Part shown: one piece after another, positions 16,613 through 25,900 of the stretch | Layout of the letters: each line of letters starts with the position of its first letter | How positions within the stretch are numbered: position 1 is the first letter of the stretch | DNA from: an uncultured bacterium | Lineage (GTDB): Bacteria; Planctomycetota; UBA1135; GCA-002686595 | Assembly: GCA_937910685.1 (NCBI GenBank) | Contig: CALEMP010000225.1 | Span: 1 to 39,777 of the forward strand | Direction of reading: 5' to 3' | DNA length: 39,777 bases | Notes under the pieces: generated by a model | Database searches by the model: none | Told to the model about the DNA's origin: nothing | The model's input: only the letters and a program-made list of their open reading frames with translations | Made by a program: the position numbers and the translations under genes

Positions 16613-18871
16613 GTGGCGCGTCTCCTGTGGGTTTTGATCTTGTTGCTCCCGACTGCCTGTGACCGGCAGCTTGATGTGGCCGAGTCCGGGTCTCTGGCCT
16701 TGGGTCAGAATCTGTACCGCGGGGGTGAGCTGGATGTGGAGGGGCCTTCGTCTGTGGCCCTCGCAGCCCAGGCTGAGTTTCCCCGTTGGAGTACCTATGG
16801 GGGCGGACTCAGTCTTGGTTGGCTTGGAGCGGTAGCTGACCCAGAGGACAAGCTCCCTTGGCCCCAGCGTGTGATCCCCAAGACCCGGGCGGGAGCTGCT
16901 CGCATGCTCCTCTGTGATTTTTCTGACGACAGGCTCGCCGCGTTGCCCGCCGGGAGTGACCTGCACTTGGACGGTGACCTCTTGCGCGTGGGCACCCATT
17001 TGGCCAGTGCGGATGACTGTTGCTTGGTTTTGGTTTGCGTCGATCCCGAGCGCGAGGGTTTGCCGCTTACGCTGGTGGCGAGCTCGAACCATGCACGGCT
17101 TGTTTCCGCCCTTCCGAATCTGCGCCCGGGGTGGCGACGCGAGGGTTTGATTTTCCGTCGCGGGTTCCCTTGGTTGCGTTGTGACTTAGAGCGTGGCTCG
17201 GCGGAGTGGCTTCAGGTTGGCGAAGATTTTGGGGTTGCGCCTGGGGAGTCGCCCCTTCCGCAAGGAACCCAGGGTTTAGTGGACCATGGTCTCTTAGCGC
17301 CCAACATTCATGGCACGAGTGAGCCCGGGGTGAACGCCGGTGAATACAAGGCTTATGGTCTGGCTTGCGCTGCGACTCTCGATCGCATCGAATTGCTCAC
17401 GGGTACCTCGAACGGATCGTGGACCATTCACGCGCGATCCGTAGTTCCCCCCATGGGATGGTCCGCCGAGTTGGCCCATGTGGATCTGGCCAGTCGGAGC
17501 CTGCAGGTCCTCTTACCCCCCGGTATCTCCACCGACAAGGGCCGCAATCTCGCTCGGGCGGTGCTTCACGCGGATCAACCAGAGCGCCCAATGTGGTGGC
17601 TCGATGCCATGAGTGCTTGGTGCGCGAGTTTGCACGTGGGGACGGACCTGGAACTCTTAGCCCACCATCCCGAGCGGCCTCCCTTGGTGGAGTTGATCAC
17701 CGATGGCGCGGCGGCTCGTCATTCCCCTTACCTTTTGCGTCCCCTACGCGCTCTGATGGTCGAGTGGTCTAGGACGAATGGGGGCGAGCTGGAGGGCTCC
17801 CTCGATTGGTTTGCCGAGGCCCTCGATACCCTTGCCCAACCGGAAGTTTCGCCCTCTCGTTTTCAGGCTGCTCCTCGGGGCGCCTTTCTGCGCCCTGATG
17901 TGAACCCAGGCTCTGCTGATGCGCTGGTGGCCTTGCAGAACCTCGCCGACGCTGGGGCCACTTCCGTTGCGCTGGCCTATGACCTTTGCATCAATCCCGA
18001 TCCCGGCCAAGGTCGCGCATGGCAACCCCAGCGGGCTCTTGGCAGCATCGGAGGAGATGCAAGTTGGCTGGTGGCTTGTGCCCAAGCGAGGGTCTTGGGT
18101 TTAGAGGTCCAACTTTGGCCGACCTTGCTTGCGGCCCATTCCGGCGTGGCCTCTAGCCGCTTGGTGCGCGTGTTCGATGGGCAAAGGGATGAGCTCTACG
18201 ATCAATTGGCTGCCAGCACGACCCATGGGGCTTTGATGGCTGGCGTTGCGGATGGCTCGGTGCTGTCCATTGGTCATGACCTCGGGCAGTCCATCGTGAC
18301 TCGTTTTGATGCGGAAGAACCCGACCCAAGCGAATGGCAAAAAGAGGCTCAGCGCGTCAGGAACGCGGGCTGGTCCCGCTCCATTCAGGCTGCTCGGGCA
18401 GCTTTTGGAGGGGGCGTGGTTTTGGCCAGCGAAGATGTGCGCCGTTTCGATTCCGTGGCCCTTTGGTCCAAGGTCGATGCCCTCGCGGGAGGCCTCTTTC
18501 CGACCCTCGAGGGCACCGACCAAGGTCAAATTCCCCTGTGGCGTCTGAAGGAGTTGTTCGTGGAACATCTCGCCCCCGCCAAGGCCCGTGCTGAGGAGTT
18601 GGGCTTGCCCCTCTGGATAGCTCCATCGGGCTTTGCTGCGACCCTCTTTGCCGCCCGGGGCCCAGGAGCTGACGCGCCGATCCCTGGGGGGGAAGACGCC
18701 CTCAACCCCGAGCGCCAGGCTCAGTTGCTTGAGGCGCTGGGGCACGGCGCACGCGCTCACGGAGCGGGCCTATTGGTGTGGAAGCTGACCACAGGGGAGC
18801 GCGATTTACTCGGCCGTGGGCTTGGTGGAGATCGCGGCCGCGAGCTCTTACGAGGCGTGCTGGCGAGATAG
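16613..18871 (+). CDS. GH113-like TIM-barrel lipoprotein
   Basis: A 752-residue protein with an N-terminal signal ending in LLPTAC (Cys17), probably lipid-anchored. Residues 20-400 are not recognised. Residues about 420-750 resemble the glycoside hydrolase 113 / TIM-barrel-like family: an opening strand and helix with NLADAGATSVALAYDL, then ARVLGLEVQLWPTL, then IQAARAAFGGGVVLAS, then RQAQLLEALGHGARAHG before the last strand (LLVWKL). In GH113 enzymes the acid/base Glu sits in an xGNE motif and the nucleophile Glu in an xSEvGY-like motif. Here the corresponding stretches read SIGHDL (552-557) and WIAPSGF (668-674), so neither Glu is present by my alignment. It may be a non-catalytic glycan-binding relative. 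The family call is from motif memory only and is tentative. Confidence 0.55.
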   Translation: MARLLWVLILLLPTACDRQLDVAESGSLALGQNLYRGGELDVEGPSSVALAAQAEFPRWSTYGGGLSLGWLGAVADPEDKLPWPQRVIPKTRAGAARMLLCDFSDDRLAALPAGSDLHLDGDLLRVGTHLASADDCCLVLVCVDPEREGLPLTLVASSNHARLVSALPNLRPGWRREGLIFRRGFPWLRCDLERGSAEWLQVGEDFGVAPGESPLPQGTQGLVDHGLLAPNIHGTSEPGVNAGEYKAYGLACAATLDRIELLTGTSNGSWTIHARSVVPPMGWSAELAHVDLASRSLQVLLPPGISTDKGRNLARAVLHADQPERPMWWLDAMSAWCASLHVGTDLELLAHHPERPPLVELITDGAAARHSPYLLRPLRALMVEWSRTNGGELEGSLDWFAEALDTLAQPEVSPSRFQAAPRGAFLRPDVNPGSADALVALQNLADAGATSVALAYDLCINPDPGQGRAWQPQRALGSIGGDASWLVACAQARVLGLEVQLWPTLLAAHSGVASSRLVRVFDGQRDELYDQLAASTTHGALMAGVADGSVLSIGHDLGQSIVTRFDAEEPDPSEWQKEAQRVRNAGWSRSIQAARAAFGGGVVLASEDVRRFDSVALWSKVDALAGGLFPTLEGTDQGQIPLWRLKELFVEHLAPAKARAEELGLPLWIAPSGFAATLFAARGPGADAPIPGGEDALNPERQAQLLEALGHGARAHGAGLLVWKLTTGERDLLGRGLGGDRGRELLRGVLAR

Positions 18872-18927
18872 GGTGGCATGCGGCATTGGTGTGCGACCTG
18901 CCCGCTAGACGCCCAAGGAACCTAGAC

Positions 18928-20448
18928 CTAGCGCCGTTTGAAAAGCGTGACCGTTGGGCGCCAACCAAAGGACCAGGTCTGCTGGGATTCTCCATAGTCC
19001 GCGAGCTGATCGCGCAGATCCACTGACTCTGGCAGGGCAGACTCCATCAACCAGATGCGCGGGTACTGTTCGAGATTGTTTGGCTCTCGCAGGTGAATCC
19101 CATCGGTCTCCATGCGCGCGTCGGTCGGTGCGGCCGATTGCACCACATACCGATCCCAGGGGCGTCCCGTGGGAAAACAGGGGGGCTGATACTCCACGCA
19201 AATCACCCCATCCCCCGGTTGCCATTGATCTTGAATCAGGCTCACCGCACCTGGATAATCCTCGGTCCCCGGTGACTTCAGGTTGAGCAAGCTCAGCATC
19301 AATGCTGCAGCCACGCACATGGCGAGGGTCCAGCGGGTCCGAGCGCCCTGGACGCAACTCCCCGCAAGCACGGCCATGGGTGCTACGGAGGGCAAGATGT
19401 AGTGCCAAGTGAATCCCGAACGGGGCATGAATTGGGCCAGAGCAAAGGCCCAAATCGGAACGACCCAAGCCATGCTCGCCAAGACAAGAGTGCTGTCTGG
19501 GTGTGAGTCTTTGCCGGCGCCCCTTGTCAGGGCAACGCGAGCCGCCATCCCCAAAATCCCAAGGCTCGCCAAGAGGAACAGCCATCGGCCCAGGTCCCCC
19601 CCGAGCCGCAGGTTGAGGAAGAACAGGTGGGCGTATCCCTCCAGCAACCCCAAGATCCCTAGATCGTCCCCACCCGGTGGAAGTCCGTGTCCGAGTTGTT
19701 CGATGAAGCCGGTTCCATACCAGGGCAGGGCGGCGGCGATGGCTGCGCCCAGGGGCAGGGCCATGCGCCTCACGAATGATCCAAGGTGAGCGGCTTTCCA
19801 GGCTGCCAGCAAGCAGGCGAGTCCCAGCCACAGGATGTAGTGCACGGCAAAATAGTGCAGGCCCAGTGCGCCCCACACGGCGAGGCTTCCGATCACGGCA
19901 GCTGTTTTGTTGGGCCCGCGCAAGAGCTGCAGGCTGGCCCAAGTGGCCCCGGTGATGCAGGCCGCGAGGGGCGCGTACATGCGCGCCATAGAGCCTTGGT
20001 CCAAGTGCAGGCTGCTGAGGGCCACGAGAGCTATGGCAAAGCGACAAGCGGTTTTGCCATAGGGCCGCGCCAAGAGTCCAACGAATGTGAATTCGAGGGC
20101 CGCTGCGATCAGCGCAGGAATGCGTAGGGCAAAGTCGCTCTTGCCGAAAAGGTCTTGGGCAAGACTGATCAGGGCAAAGGAAAGGGGCGGGTGGTTGTCC
20201 GCCCGGACGCTTTGCAGGAGCTCAGAGAAGGTGGCGCGGCTGGCGTGAAAGTCCGAGTGGAACTCGTCGAGCACCAGGCCTTTTTGGCCGGCAAAGTAAG
20301 CGCGCAGGGTGAGGCCAAGAAGGACCGTGATCAGGATGATCGGATCCCTACCGAGCAGGGATGAGGGCAGCGTGGAACCTGTGGAGTTGCCCGTCCAAGT
20401 GCGATTTTCTTCGGACCCTAGCTCTCCTTTTGGCTGCGATTCGCTCAT
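18928..20448 (-). CDS. GT-C membrane glycosyltransferase (GT39/ArnT-like)
   Basis: A 506-residue polytopic membrane protein. After a polar N-terminus the first transmembrane helix (about 36-53) leads into an external loop with the catalytic-type acidic pair D61-E62 (LVLDEFHSDF). Next come NHPPLSF (about 84-90) and SMARMYAPLAA (about 152), both common in dolichyl/undecaprenyl-phosphate-sugar transferases of the ArnT/PMT type. Several more hydrophobic helices follow, and a soluble C-terminal domain (about 400-506) contains a conserved-looking PPCFPTGRPWDRYVV stretch. Such enzymes move a sugar from a polyprenyl phosphate to lipids, glycans or proteins outside the membrane; donor and acceptor are unknown here. 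It is divergent from recG and convergent with the GH113-like gene 56 bases away. Confidence 0.85.
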   Translation of the reverse strand: MSESQPKGELGSEENRTWTGNSTGSTLPSSLLGRDPIILITVLLGLTLRAYFAGQKGLVLDEFHSDFHASRATFSELLQSVRADNHPPLSFALISLAQDLFGKSDFALRIPALIAAALEFTFVGLLARPYGKTACRFAIALVALSSLHLDQGSMARMYAPLAACITGATWASLQLLRGPNKTAAVIGSLAVWGALGLHYFAVHYILWLGLACLLAAWKAAHLGSFVRRMALPLGAAIAAALPWYGTGFIEQLGHGLPPGGDDLGILGLLEGYAHLFFLNLRLGGDLGRWLFLLASLGILGMAARVALTRGAGKDSHPDSTLVLASMAWVVPIWAFALAQFMPRSGFTWHYILPSVAPMAVLAGSCVQGARTRWTLAMCVAAALMLSLLNLKSPGTEDYPGAVSLIQDQWQPGDGVICVEYQPPCFPTGRPWDRYVVQSAAPTDARMETDGIHLREPNNLEQYPRIWLMESALPESVDLRDQLADYGESQQTWSFGWRPTVTLFKRR

Positions 20449-20490
20449 TTCACGTCGTTTCCACAGTGAACATCAAAACGGCACAACCAA

Positions 20491-20519
20491 TTGACGGTGT
20501 AACCGCAAGCGAGGATACC
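20491..20519 (+). promoter_or_regulatory. Sigma-70-like promoter for recG
   Basis: TTGACG (20491-20496) is a near-consensus -35. It is followed by a 17-base spacer and GATACC (20514-20519), a weaker -10. Transcription would start near 20526, leaving a leader of about 160 bases before the recG ATG at 20688. Confidence 0.4.
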
Positions 20520-20521
20520 CC

Positions 20522-20671
20522 ATGAGTAGCTCCAAGGCCAAACGCGGTCCCAAGAAGCAAGGGGTGACTGGCGCAAAGGTCCTGGGTATTTGTTCTCGTC
20601 AGAGCGTACGAAGCCTCCTCCATTGGCGTATCTTTGGGTGGCGCGGGGTCAACTTGCCGGGTACAAGATGA
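20522..20671 (+). CDS. Possible small basic protein, 49 residues
   Basis: An ATG at 20522 with GAGG eight bases upstream opens a 49-codon frame rich in Lys and Arg (starts MSSSKAKRGPKKQG) that ends in TGA at 20671, 16 bases before the recG start. It is not recognised. Against it: the start lies only two bases after the best -10 candidate, so it would be transcribed only if another promoter is used. It may instead be untranslated recG leader. Confidence 0.2.
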   Translation: MSSSKAKRGPKKQGVTGAKVLGICSRQSVRSLLHWRIFGWRGVNLPGTR

Positions 20672-20687
20672 GTGGTCGAGGAACACG

Positions 20688-22706
20688 ATGAACGGTCAAA
20701 AACCAACACCCAAGGGGGCCACTACCCTCATGGGGGGGGTAGGACCCGCAAAAGCCCGCCTGCTCGCGTCGGTCGGTCTCAACACCCTGGAAGACCTCTG
20801 CCTCCTCACGCCAACGTCCTTGACCCGCTGGCCCGCGCCTCTGACCAGCGGGCCGTTGCCGGAGGAGGGCCTCACCCGGGTTTCCGGTTCCGTCCTCTCG
20901 GTCAAGCTAGTGCGCATGCGAGGCAAGCAGAGTCGTGTGACTCTGGTTCTCGATGCGGGGGGCTGGGAGGCACAGGCTAGTTTTTGGAATCAACCTTGGG
21001 TTCGTGAGCGTTGCGTGGTGGGGGACCAGATCGAGCTCTGCGGAGAAGCGCGGGCCACGACGAAGGGGCCGGAACTCCTCGGCCCCAAGATCGGCACCGA
21101 GCGCGACCCGCTTCCCGCACCGGGCGCATTGGTCGGCAATTATCCCTCTCCCAAGGGCATGTCCGGTCATGTGCTCGCGGGTCTTTGCAAGGAAGCCGTG
21201 CAATTGGTTGGGCAACAGATCCGCGAGCCCTTGCCGGAACACTTACTTGCGGCGGGAGACCTGCCGGACTTGCCGACCGCTGTCCAGGCGGCCCACGACC
21301 CGCGCTCCGGGGTGGCCTTCGAGGCAGCTCGGCGGCGGTTGGCCTTGATCCCGTTGCTGGCCTTGCAGGCGCAACTCGCGGCGCGGCGGGCAGGATCCGA
21401 CGAGGGGGGCGGGCGGCCCGTGTCCATCGGGCCTGACTTGGACCGGGAACTGCGAGCGCGCTTGCCCTTTCAGCTGACGCCGGATCAGAGTCAGGCGTGG
21501 AAGGTCTTGGCCAGAGACCTTGGGCGGCGTTCTCCCATGCGACGGATTCTCCAGGGGGATGTGGGCACGGGAAAGACCGCCCTGGCGGCGCTCTGCTCCT
21601 TTGCTGTTGTGGAGGGTGGAGGCCAAGTGGCGTTCCTAGTGCCAACCGAGGTCTTGGCGGAGCAGCATCACATGGGCTTGGCGCCCTTGCTCGATGCGGT
21701 GGGGATTGGGTACGCGCTCTTGACTGGGCGTATACGCGGGGAAGAGCGCCGGAATATCCTTCGGCGTCTAGCGAATGGGGAAGTGAGCGTCCTCTTCGGG
21801 ACCCATGCGATTTTTCAGAAAGGCGTGGAGTTCTCTCGATTGGATCTGGTGATCATTGACGAGCAACAGCGCTTTGGAGTGGGTCAGCGGTCGGCCCTGA
21901 TGGAAAAGGGCAAGGGGGCGCACCTCTTGCTGATGACGGCCACGCCGATCCCACGAACCCTTGCCTTGACGGTTTATGGGGACCTTGAGGTCGTGACCTT
22001 GCGAAATGGTCCGCCGGGTCGCGGAGAGGTTCATACCCGCTGGGTTCGCGGTCAAAAGACCCGTTCGATCATTCCTTGGTTGGCCAAGCGCATGGAGGCC
22101 GGTGAACAGGTCTATTGGGTTTGCCCGCGCATTGGCAAGGATGGTGACGATACGCCCGGAGCAGCGCAGGCGCGCTTTGATAAACTCTGTGAGGATGAGC
22201 GCGTGAACAGCTTCGGTGTGGAACTGGTTCACGGTAAGGTTCCGGCAGAGGAACGCTCTTGGCGTCTAGAGCGATTCCGGAGGGGCGACATCGGTTTACT
22301 GGTGGCGACTACGGTGATTGAGGTGGGCGTCGACGTGGCCTCGGCCACGGTGATGGTGATTGAACAGGCAGATCGGTTGGGCCTGGCCCAGTTGCATCAG
22401 CTTCGTGGCCGGGTGGGGCGTGGTCCGCTGGAATCCTGGTGCTTGCTCGTGGGGGCAGCAGCGGCGGAGGAGCGCTTTACCATGTTGCTCCAGACCCGCG
22501 ATGGCTTCGAAATTGCCGAGGAGGATCTGCGGCGGCGTGGCATGGGAGACCTGGCCGGTCTGCGTCAGGCGGGCAACAACCATGAAGGGCTGAGCACTCT
22601 TGAGCAAGACCTGGACCTGCTCTTGCTGGCGCGCGAGGCCTGCCAGAGTGATCCGCGATTGGTGCGCGAGTTGGCCCATGGCCCTCGGCCTTTGCTGGCT
22701 CCTTGA
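20688..22706 (+). CDS. recG: ATP-dependent DNA helicase RecG
   Basis: A 672-residue RecG, which reverses stalled replication forks and branch-migrates Holliday junctions. The ATG at 20688 is preceded by GAGGA five bases away; the frame is open to 20634 without an RBS. Order of features: an N-terminal helix-hairpin-like GVGPAKARLLASVGL (17-31), the OB-fold wedge domain (about 60-150), Walker A GDVGTGKT (290-297), the DEAH-box position reading DEQQRFGVGQR (391-401), motif III MTATPIPRT (about 417), and motif VI LRGRVGRG (about 572). A short C-terminal RecG-specific helical tail with the DLAGLRQAG stretch follows. The fourth box residue is Gln where RecG usually has His (DEQH). Length and motifs are otherwise normal, so I expect a functional enzyme. 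Confidence 0.95.
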   Translation: MNGQKPTPKGATTLMGGVGPAKARLLASVGLNTLEDLCLLTPTSLTRWPAPLTSGPLPEEGLTRVSGSVLSVKLVRMRGKQSRVTLVLDAGGWEAQASFWNQPWVRERCVVGDQIELCGEARATTKGPELLGPKIGTERDPLPAPGALVGNYPSPKGMSGHVLAGLCKEAVQLVGQQIREPLPEHLLAAGDLPDLPTAVQAAHDPRSGVAFEAARRRLALIPLLALQAQLAARRAGSDEGGGRPVSIGPDLDRELRARLPFQLTPDQSQAWKVLARDLGRRSPMRRILQGDVGTGKTALAALCSFAVVEGGGQVAFLVPTEVLAEQHHMGLAPLLDAVGIGYALLTGRIRGEERRNILRRLANGEVSVLFGTHAIFQKGVEFSRLDLVIIDEQQRFGVGQRSALMEKGKGAHLLLMTATPIPRTLALTVYGDLEVVTLRNGPPGRGEVHTRWVRGQKTRSIIPWLAKRMEAGEQVYWVCPRIGKDGDDTPGAAQARFDKLCEDERVNSFGVELVHGKVPAEERSWRLERFRRGDIGLLVATTVIEVGVDVASATVMVIEQADRLGLAQLHQLRGRVGRGPLESWCLLVGAAAAEERFTMLLQTRDGFEIAEEDLRRRGMGDLAGLRQAGNNHEGLSTLEQDLDLLLLAREACQSDPRLVRELAHGPRPLLAP

Positions 22707-22962
22707 CTGATTAGGGGAAGGGCTCCGCGCCTTCTGGACCCGGCCAGGTTTAGGCTGGGGGAGCCCTCCAGGGGGTCGCCCCCCCCAAAAAAACACCCGC
22801 CCGGACTGGTTACCCTTCCCGCATCTGGCGCGAAATCCAGGGGTCGGGACACATTTGGAGTCCCCGGAGACGGTTTTTTGCCCCCTCCGAGCCCCTCGGG
22901 CCCCACCCACTCCTGCTGTCCCCGGTATCCTGCGGGGCTACCGTGGGTAACACGGTGACCCT
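22707..22962. other. 256-base spacer between recG and the HEAT-repeat gene
   Basis: No coding sequence is supported. There is a C-rich then A-rich run (22781-22793), a T6 run (about 22873-22878) after a weak GTC/GAC hairpin that could be a poor terminator for recG, and a perfect 6-bp inverted repeat ACCGTG/CACGGT (22940-22945 and 22951-22956) just before the next start. Confidence 0.5.
22940..22956 (+). promoter_or_regulatory. Small inverted repeat before the HEAT-repeat gene
   Basis: ACCGTG and CACGGT flank a 5-base centre (GGTAA) and end six bases before the ATG at 22963. It could be an operator half-site pair or an RNA hairpin limiting translation. The stem is short and may be chance. Confidence 0.25.
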
Positions 22963-25900
22963 ATGCATCTCGTCCCCACAATCATCCTCATGTTGGCCAT
23001 CTTGGGCAGCTCTGCTTCCGCCCAGATCGACCTACCCAATAAGGGAGGTCGGAAGACTCTGCCCGGCCGTCCCGCAGTCCAGCCCGTGGGAGCGGATCGG
23101 ACCAGCGCCCCTGCCAAGGAGAGCGAGAAACCCGCCCTGGTCTGCACGGTTTGTGGCCTGAAAAAAACCGGTGAAGCCATTCAATGGAACAGCGTGACCG
23201 GTTTGCAGGAGGCCTATTGCAAGCGTTGTCAGGCCCAGCAATTGCACCGTATACCAGATCGCTCCGAGGCACCCGGAAAGGTCGATGAAAGCTTGGATTT
23301 GCCGGGACGCCGGGGACCTGGGGGCAGTCCCGACGTGAAGGAGAGCGAAAAGGCTCCAGGCAATCAGTCCACCGAAGCGGGGAGTTTACGCGGCGCTGCC
23401 CAAGTGATTTTTGCCGAGGTCGGACGACGCCGGCGTACCGATGATCCCCTGCTGGACCAGGCCCTTGAGAGCTTGCTCGGTATGGGTCCGGATGGCCGCG
23501 CAGCATGCGTTGAGGCCCTCGCCAGTGAGCATGGCCCCACGGTCCTTGTGGCCGGGCGTTACTTTCTGGCTTCGAACGATGGGCGCGACCGGGACCTGGT
23601 GGTTGAGCGTATTTCCGCCCGAGCCCCGGGTTCGGTGGGGGGCGTTCTTTTGCGCATGCTGTACCACGTGGATCCGGTGCGGGCGAATCCTGAATTGCTC
23701 GCCAAGCTGATCGACCATCCTCAAAACAGTGTGCGCACCGCGGCTCACAACATTTTGAAGGATGCCCCTAAGGCCGAGTGGATCCCCCTCTTGGAGCCCG
23801 CCTTGCACTCGGAAAGTGCCGATGCCCGTTGGCGAGCGGTGGACCTAATCGCGTCTACCGGCGACGCTGCGGCGGTGCCGTTACTGTTCGAGCATCTTCA
23901 CGATTCGCGAGCTAGAGTTGCCACCCGCGCGGTGGAGTTCCTGGCCCGTTTTCCCGGTGAGCAGGTTGAGGTTGAGCTCATGCGGCGCGCCTTTGGAGAG
24001 CGTTGGATCCTGCGGCCCTCAGCCTATGCGGTACTGGCTTTGGTTGAGCGGGAAGACTCGCGTCAAACGCCCCTCCTGGGGCCTGGTCATGTGGACGCCC
24101 TGTTGCGGGGCATGAACGTCAAGGATCCGTTCGTTGCCGGCGTCTGCGCCGTGGCCCTGGCGGGGATCGGTTTTCGCGCTGAGGGTCAAGCGCAACTCGC
24201 CTGGCTCGACTCGATCGTGCCCAGCCAATTGGTGTCCTTGATTGCCGGTCAAACTTACTTCAAGGATCGCGAGGCCCTGGTGGATGTGGCCGTGCGCCGC
24301 CTGCAACTGATCACCGGTAAGAGCACCGGCTTGGCTGCCGGGACTTGGGTTGAATGGTGGACTGAGAACCGGCAGGGCTTCCGGGCATCCCGGGCGGTCA
24401 TGCCAATTCAGCCCTCGGATGCCCTACGTTTGCGGGTGGATTGTGTGGATCGCGAGCGAGCCCAGAGATTCAGTTTGCTCGGTCCCGCATGGATTGACCT
24501 CGAACCGCCCGAGGGCATCATGGAAGCAATCTACCTCTCCCCCGAGGATGCGCGGGAGATGATGGAACTCCTCTCGGGAAACGGCGTTTTTGGCAGTCAA
24601 CGGCTGCCCGGAGTTTGGGGGGCTGAGTTGGAACGCGGGCGCAGCATGAGCGTGCTTGTGGACCAACATATCAAAACCTTTGTCTTCGGTCCGGGTGCGG
24701 CAAGTCCTTGGTTTGAGCGCACATTTGCTTCCTTGGATGCCTTGCAGGAGCGCTATCACTGGCAGCGTTTTTCCCTGGAGGCCCTGCACGGGGACCGCTT
24801 AGGCTTGGTTCGAGCAGAGGCAGAGGCCTTTGCCCAGGAGGCCAGTGGCACGCGCCGTGCGCAGCGCACCGGCCAGTTGGTCTTGGCTTGGATGGCTGAG
24901 AGAAAACCGAACGACCGGGCCTTAGGCCTGCGTGAACTTGAGATCTTGAGTGAAACGCCCGGGGCCCTGGGGGAAGACGATGTGCCGGCCTTCTTTGAGC
25001 TGTTACGGGGCGAGCTTTTCTGGAATCAACGGGCGCGGCGCCTGACTACATTGACTCGCTTTTGCGCGGGATTGAACGATGGTCACGAGCAAGGCCCCTT
25101 GCAAGTCGGCTTGGGCGAGGACTTGATCGAGCTCTTGCATATAAAGTTTGACGTGGAAGCTGTCGTGCCGATCGCTGCTTTGATTCGTTTGGGCGGATCA
25201 AGCGCCGAGCGAGCAGCGGCCATCGACGAGCGGCCTCTGATGCGCGGGATTGCGGCGGGCCTCTTGGCCCAGCGGGGTGAAACGGTAGATGTGGACTTGT
25301 TGCTGATTCTATTGGACGACGCTCATGTGGCGGTAGAGGTTGCCGCGGTGCGCGCTGCTGGTCTGATGGGGATCCAAGAGGCAGCGGAGGCCATCGCCAT
25401 TCGGGCGGGGACTGGAGTTCCTGCGGTGCGGGATCAAGCCCTGCGTTCCCTCGGGCAGATCGGAGGCACGAGGGCTCGGGAGGTGCTGCTCACCAGCTTG
25501 ACCGAGCCGGGAGGTCTCTTTCGTTTGGCCGCCGCCGAGGGCCTTGTGGCCCTGGCCGACCCGCGCACCTCGGAGATCTTTTTCTCCATGCTGCGCAGTG
25601 CGGGCGACCTGGACATGATCGATGTGGGCAGCCGCGGGCTCTTGGCCCTGGGATCAGCGGCCCATCCGACCTTGATGGAAGGTCTGCATTCCGGTTCGGT
25701 GGAAGCACGCAAGGGCGCCGCCCTGATCTTGGCGCGCCAGGGCGTTCCGGAAGCGGCGCCGGTGCTGATTCGCCTGAAGGCAGAGATGCCTCAGGACCTG
25801 AGCATCCTGCGCGAACTGCGCGTCCTATCCTGTGTGGACTTCAGCAACGAGCCGGATTCCACAGCTGCTTGGTGGGCTTGGTGGGACACGGTGCGTCGGG

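Noticed and set aside
18905..20047. 380-codon minus-strand frame overlapping the GT-C transferase
   Set aside because: It is an alternative frame of the same strand with Arg/Gly-rich composition; the 506-residue frame has the transmembrane and DE motifs.
20977..21645. 222-codon minus-strand frame inside recG
   Set aside because: It is an antisense shadow of a high-GC gene, with no RBS and low-complexity Arg/Pro composition.
22769..22793. GGGGG/CCCCC hairpin beside an A run
   Set aside because: The A run follows the hairpin on the plus strand, and no minus-strand gene lies here, so it is not an intrinsic terminator in either useful direction.
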